Shown piece by piece: positions 60,319 through 64,000 of a DNA stretch of 64,000 nt. Under the pieces are notes generated by a model. It was not told the origin of the DNA, did not search any database, and worked only from the letters and a program-made list of their open reading frames with translations. Source of the stretch: Entamoeba invadens IP1 (Eukaryota; Evosea; Mastigamoebida; Endamoebidae); the NCBI RefSeq assembly GCF_000330505.1, contig NW_004191814.1, positions 97,695 through 161,694 on the forward strand. Reading direction: 5' to 3'. The translations under genes and the position numbers were made by a program. Position 1 is the stretch's first letter, and each line of letters begins with the position of its first letter.

Positions 60319-62736
60319 ATGAACATCACTGCAGCACAACTCGCTTGCGTCTTGGTCAAGAGGCGCTTCGCGCCAAAGATGAAAGACGTTCTCGAAACAG
60401 AAGACTCCATTTCGCACACGAAGATTGTCGATTTCATTAAGTCCGGAGTCCACGACGAAAAAATCAAAAAGGAGGTTCCAACCGCCGAGAGCGCAACAAT
60501 AGACGCTTCAGTGCTCTCTGGTAAGTTCACCCACACATGGCCACCAGTCACTTCCGAAGGAAATCTTCACGACGACATCATCTTTGTGTATGTCAAAGTG
60601 GCGATAGATAAAGAGACAGCGATCGTGGCGAGAACTTATGGCGTTGATCCAACCAAGGAATTGAAACACACATATACTTTACTTCTTAAATTGGAACAAG
60701 ATCTCGCGCTGAAATACAAAGCTGGAGTGACCGTCGAAGATAAAGTCGTTGAAGTGAACGACCTTTCACAAAAGGTCGATGTGATCAAAGGTGAAAACAC
60801 GTTGAAAGAGGGCGATGTCATATCAATTAGAGTGTGGAGTGGACAGTTGATGATTGTGAACACATACTTTATTGGAGCGAAGACCGTTTGTATGACAAAA
60901 TTCGTCCCAAGCAACACAAGCAGTGTGTTCTTCTCATTCAAAGAAGAGGAAGAGGTTGAGGCACTGCCAAAATTTAGAGAGAAAAAAACGGGAGACAACA
61001 CTGAGGAGGAGAAGCTTAAGGAGTACGAGATGCAAAGAAAGGAGATGCGAGAGGAGTTTAAACCGAAAATTGAGGTTGTTAAAAAAGAGAAAGTCGACCC
61101 GACTTGTTACACAAAGGAAATCGAGCTGCCAAAGAAAAAGCCAAACTACATCGCCTCCGATGTTGACAAGTTTGCTTTGCTTTTGCCTGTTGGCGGGCGG
61201 TTGGTTCCATTCCATGTAAACTACATAAAAAGTGTGACAACTCGAGAGGGGTTTTTCAGAGTCAATTTTAATGTGCCCAGAGAAACAGAAGAGGGTACTA
61301 CTTATATTAAGGAGCTCTCTTTCCACGTGAAAGACCCAGAGAGAATCGCAACTATCGAGAGGGACTACAAGGAGATGAAAAAGAAATGGACTGAGGAAGA
61401 AAAAATCAGAAGCGTGAGAGGAGTCAAAGAAGAGAAGTTGGTGATTAGAAGGGAGAACGTACCTGTGTTGAGGGCTGTTGGTATAAACCCCGTGCTTAAA
61501 GGAAAGAAAACAGAAGGCAATCTTGAGGCGCACATGAATGGATTCAAGTTTACATCAAATGGTGGAAATGTGGAGATTATGTTCAACAACATTCGGCATG
61601 CGTTTTATCAGAATGGAGATAAAGAAACTGTCATTTTGATCCACTTATTTTTGGACCCGCCTGTGATCATACAAAACAAGGCGTATTCACACATCCAGTT
61701 TTATAACGAAATTATGGATGTTTCACTCAATATTGATAGAAGCGACCATTACTACAGCGAGGCAGATGAACTGAGAGAAGAGGAAAGAGAGAAGAGAATT
61801 AGGGCGAAATACAACCACTTGTACAACGATTTTATGGGCAAACTGAAAGAACTTAAAGTGCCTGTTTTGTTTGAAATTCCATTCAGAGAGCTCAGATTTA
61901 ACGGAACCATCAAAAGAAATACAGCAACAATGCAACCAACCGTGAACTGCCTCATCAATATCACAGATGCGCCGTACAAAGTGATCGAGCTTGAAACGAT
62001 TGACATTGTTGTGTTTGAACGGTTGTCGAGAAATTTAACATTGAAGAACTTTGATATGGTTGTCATTTTCAAAGATCACAACAAGCCCGTGTTACCAATA
62101 GGATCCGTTTCGAAAGTTGACTTGGACCACATTAAGAAGTGGTTGACGAAGTGTGACATTAAAACGTACGAGACACCACAAAGTTTGAACTGGACAAACA
62201 TCATGGAGACGGTCAATAGCGATCAAGAACACTTTGAGGAGAATGGGTGGTCGTTCTTAAATCCAGACAATGGTTCAGAAGACTCGGAAGAAGAGGAACA
62301 AGTGTACGAAGCGGTTGACGATGGTGATGACGAAGAGGATTTGTCAACAGATTTGTCAAGTGAGGAAGACGACGAAAGTTCAAGCGAGGAGGAAGAGGAC
62401 GACTCTGGGGAAAGTTGGAGTGATTTGGAGAAACAGGCCATGAAAGACGATATGGTTAAAGACAGAGAGGAGCACGAAATGTTCGGGAGAGAGAAAATGA
62501 TAAAGCAGCGAGAACGAACACAGAAGAAGTATGTGCCCCAAAGAACTACGACCATCCAGAACTTTTTCAAAAAGACAACCACAGCACCAACCAGAAGCTC
62601 CGCACCAATGAAGAGAGAACCCATCAAAATGAATAAGGCCTTTGTTCCACAGAAGAAGGAGACGACATTTTCGTTGTCGGGTGGAGTGAAGAGAGGCCCT
62701 CCAACTGCAGGGTCGTATGGGAAGAGAAAGCCGTAA
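60319..62736 (+). CDS. SPT16: FACT complex subunit SPT16, lacking the N-terminal lobe
   Basis: 805 residues from the ATG at 60319. It starts inside what is the aminopeptidase-like domain of other SPT16 proteins (SISHTKIVDFIKSG, YTLLLKLEQDLALKYKAGV), so the first ~180 residues are missing. The dimer/linker region with KEYEMQRKEM, the middle domain (EAHMNGFKFTSNGG, NIRHAFYQNGDKETVILIHL, RELRFNGTIKR), SLNWTNIMETVNSDQEHF and GWSFLNP, and the acidic tail (SEDSEEEE) are present. FACT moves H2A-H2B during transcription and replication. There is an in-frame stop upstream and only about 120 bases to the divergent neighbour, so no room for a hidden N-lobe exon unless it lies far away. Confidence 0.92.
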   Translation: MNITAAQLACVLVKRRFAPKMKDVLETEDSISHTKIVDFIKSGVHDEKIKKEVPTAESATIDASVLSGKFTHTWPPVTSEGNLHDDIIFVYVKVAIDKETAIVARTYGVDPTKELKHTYTLLLKLEQDLALKYKAGVTVEDKVVEVNDLSQKVDVIKGENTLKEGDVISIRVWSGQLMIVNTYFIGAKTVCMTKFVPSNTSSVFFSFKEEEEVEALPKFREKKTGDNTEEEKLKEYEMQRKEMREEFKPKIEVVKKEKVDPTCYTKEIELPKKKPNYIASDVDKFALLLPVGGRLVPFHVNYIKSVTTREGFFRVNFNVPRETEEGTTYIKELSFHVKDPERIATIERDYKEMKKKWTEEEKIRSVRGVKEEKLVIRRENVPVLRAVGINPVLKGKKTEGNLEAHMNGFKFTSNGGNVEIMFNNIRHAFYQNGDKETVILIHLFLDPPVIIQNKAYSHIQFYNEIMDVSLNIDRSDHYYSEADELREEEREKRIRAKYNHLYNDFMGKLKELKVPVLFEIPFRELRFNGTIKRNTATMQPTVNCLINITDAPYKVIELETIDIVVFERLSRNLTLKNFDMVVIFKDHNKPVLPIGSVSKVDLDHIKKWLTKCDIKTYETPQSLNWTNIMETVNSDQEHFEENGWSFLNPDNGSEDSEEEEQVYEAVDDGDDEEDLSTDLSSEEDDESSSEEEEDDSGESWSDLEKQAMKDDMVKDREEHEMFGREKMIKQRERTQKKYVPQRTTTIQNFFKKTTTAPTRSSAPMKREPIKMNKAFVPQKKETTFSLSGGVKRGPPTAGSYGKRKP

Positions 62737-62803
62737 ACGCCATTATTGATTTTATGAGTTGATTTTTGTGTTTTAGAACTAGAAACGGAAAAGGTTGTGA
62801 GTG

Positions 62804-63001
62804 ATGGAATGGACTTCAATTTACATTATCATTGTTACAATTCTCATTTTCGTTGTGTTTTTGTTGATTTTTGGTGCGTTGATGTGGTTCTTTTTGGGGA
62901 AGTGCTCTCGAAGGAAATACACTGAACAGTCGGTACCAAATGACCCATTTTCGGAGGTTGCGTATACAAATCCCAATGGTGAGGACGAGGTAATTAATTA
63001 A
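62804..63001 (+). CDS. Small single-pass membrane protein
   Basis: 65 residues. One transmembrane helix (SIYIIIVTILIFVVFLLIFGALMWFFL) is followed by GKCSRRKY, where the Cys beside basic residues could be palmitoylated, and a short polar tail (SVPNDPFSEVAYTNPNGEDEV). A GAACT box lies at 62776-62780. Not recognised; it is a plausible short gene between SPT16 and the Pol I subunit. Confidence 0.6.
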   Translation: MEWTSIYIIIVTILIFVVFLLIFGALMWFFLGKCSRRKYTEQSVPNDPFSEVAYTNPNGEDEVIN

Positions 63002-63230
63002 CTTTACAATTACTTATTACTATAATAAGCTTTGTTTCATGGACCAATGTCGTGTGTTTTAGAAATTGTATTAAAGTAATGAGAATGAGCTTCATTACTA
63101 CCAAAAGGCTTGATATAATTGTGTTAAGAATTAATGTTTAATAGCGATAACAACAGGTCGATTAAAGATCAAATACTTTGATTGGAGTGTTATTGTATAG
63201 TTAAAAATATACTAAAAAAGTTACACAAAT

Positions 63231-64000
63231 ATGATAAAAAAACTTAGTAAAGAAAAGAGGTTTTTGTTGAAAGAAAAAAAAATAGGTTTTAAAGGAACTA
63301 GAATGAAGTTGAATAAGATGTCGTTTTGCGAACAGATGGAAAATGATGACTATGAACTTGTTATGATCACGTACCCGCCAACTGTTTGTTGTGCGCACAT
63401 AATGTAATAATTAAATCTGTAAAAGGTTTCAAAGTAAATAACAACTAGTTTGACATTAAAAAATTATCAACACTTCAATACAACGTTAAAGGAAAGAAAG
63501 ACACCGTCAACCCACTTGAAAAAACAATGTATCAAAGCGTGGTCCCTCTCATCAACGATAAAGGGAAACTTTTTACCAAAAAACCATTTGTTGATGGATT
63601 TGAAGTTATTGACGACTCAAAGCCAACAGAAGTGTTAGAAGACGAAGAGATCGATTTCTTCCATTCAACCAAAGAGCCAAAGTATCACCCCGTCGATTGG
63701 GATAATTTGAAGGTTGATCCTGTTCCAAGTTATCCACTTACTAATTTTGTATACCACGGTGTAGTATCTCCCCTCAACTATGTTGCTGGTGAAACATATG
63801 TGATTCAAGAGGAGACTAAAACAGAGAAGAAGAAGAAAGAAAAGAAAGACAAGAAAGAAGACAAGAAAGAAGACAAGAAAGAAGAAGACAAGAAGGTAGT
63901 CACCACAGACGAGAAGGAAGAGAAGAAAGAGAAGAAAGAGAAGAAAAAGCATCGTTCCAAGAAAGACCGAACAGAAGGTGATGAAAAAGAGACTAAACAT
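63231..64000 (+). CDS. RPA34/PAF49-like RNA polymerase I subunit, 3' end beyond the window
   Basis: Exon 1 63231-63383 and exon 2 from 63449; the 65-base intron starts GTTTGT and ends ACTAG, phase 0 on both sides. The first 235 residues are visible. After a basic head (MIKKLSKEKRFLLKEKK), YELVMITYPPTFDIKKLSTLQYN fits the RPA34/PAF49 pattern (ELWLIxxPxxFDPxxL), and QSVVPLINDKGKLFTKKPFVDGFEVID matches the next strand pair. From about residue 170 the protein is KKEKKDKKEDKK-type, like the lysine-rich tails of that family. RPA34 pairs with RPA49 in Pol I initiation and elongation. The call rests on short motifs; another nuclear protein is possible. Confidence 0.55.

Overview
The window is nuclear DNA of a protist, most likely an Entamoeba species. 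E. invadens is my best guess because intergenic stretches are long and DNA-transposon remnants are present. The evidence is: AT-rich spacers, mostly intron-poor genes, introns of 40-140 bases that almost all start with GTTTGT and end in TAG or CAG, several TLDc-domain proteins, an F-box-like plus leucine-rich-repeat protein, and many small GTPases. Two runs of exactly 100 N (34399-34498, 59526-59625) are scaffold gaps. No rRNA, tRNA, CRISPR array or virus was seen.

Layout. 1-17 kb: a 1556-residue coiled-coil protein ending in a CaaX box, a tiny HP1-like chromodomain protein, a RhoGEF (DH-PH), a synapsin-type ATP-grasp protein, a mariner-type MITE, an unknown protein, a TLDc protein, an ARF-type GTPase and a C9orf72-like DENN protein. 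17-31 kb: a second coiled-coil protein with Lys-Val repeats, a DHX16/Prp2-type DEAH helicase, a GPI-like surface protein, a two-RRM protein, a Rab6-like GTPase with three introns, a frame-broken ARF-like GTPase, a TLDc+RRM protein, a small Cys-containing protein, UTP7/WDR46 and an FHA-like protein. 31-47 kb: a short VPS13-like protein with a gap, PNO1, a helical-repeat protein, a Frag1/DRAM membrane protein, DPH2, a surface protein, a BAR-SH3 protein, an alpha/beta hydrolase lacking its serine nucleophile, and a DCN1-like protein with a myristoylation signal. 47-64 kb: RICTOR, a TLDc protein, RFC3, an F-box-like/LRR protein, a vWA-like protein, a third surface protein, a Ras/Rap-type GTPase and an HD hydrolase that both run into a gap, SPT16 without its N-lobe, a small membrane protein, and the start of an RPA34/PAF49-like Pol I subunit.

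Genes are on both strands with no operons. Two themes recur. One is membrane traffic and its GTPases (RhoGEF, ARF, ARF-like, Rab6-like, Ras-like, C9orf72-like, VPS13-like, BAR-SH3, synapsin-like). The other is nuclear housekeeping (HP1-like, SPT16, DEAH helicase, UTP7, PNO1, RFC3, RPA34-like). The most unusual items are the synapsin-like and C9orf72-like genes and the CaaX-ended coiled-coil protein with lamin-like layout. Functional calls come from recognising family motifs by eye; none was checked by database search.
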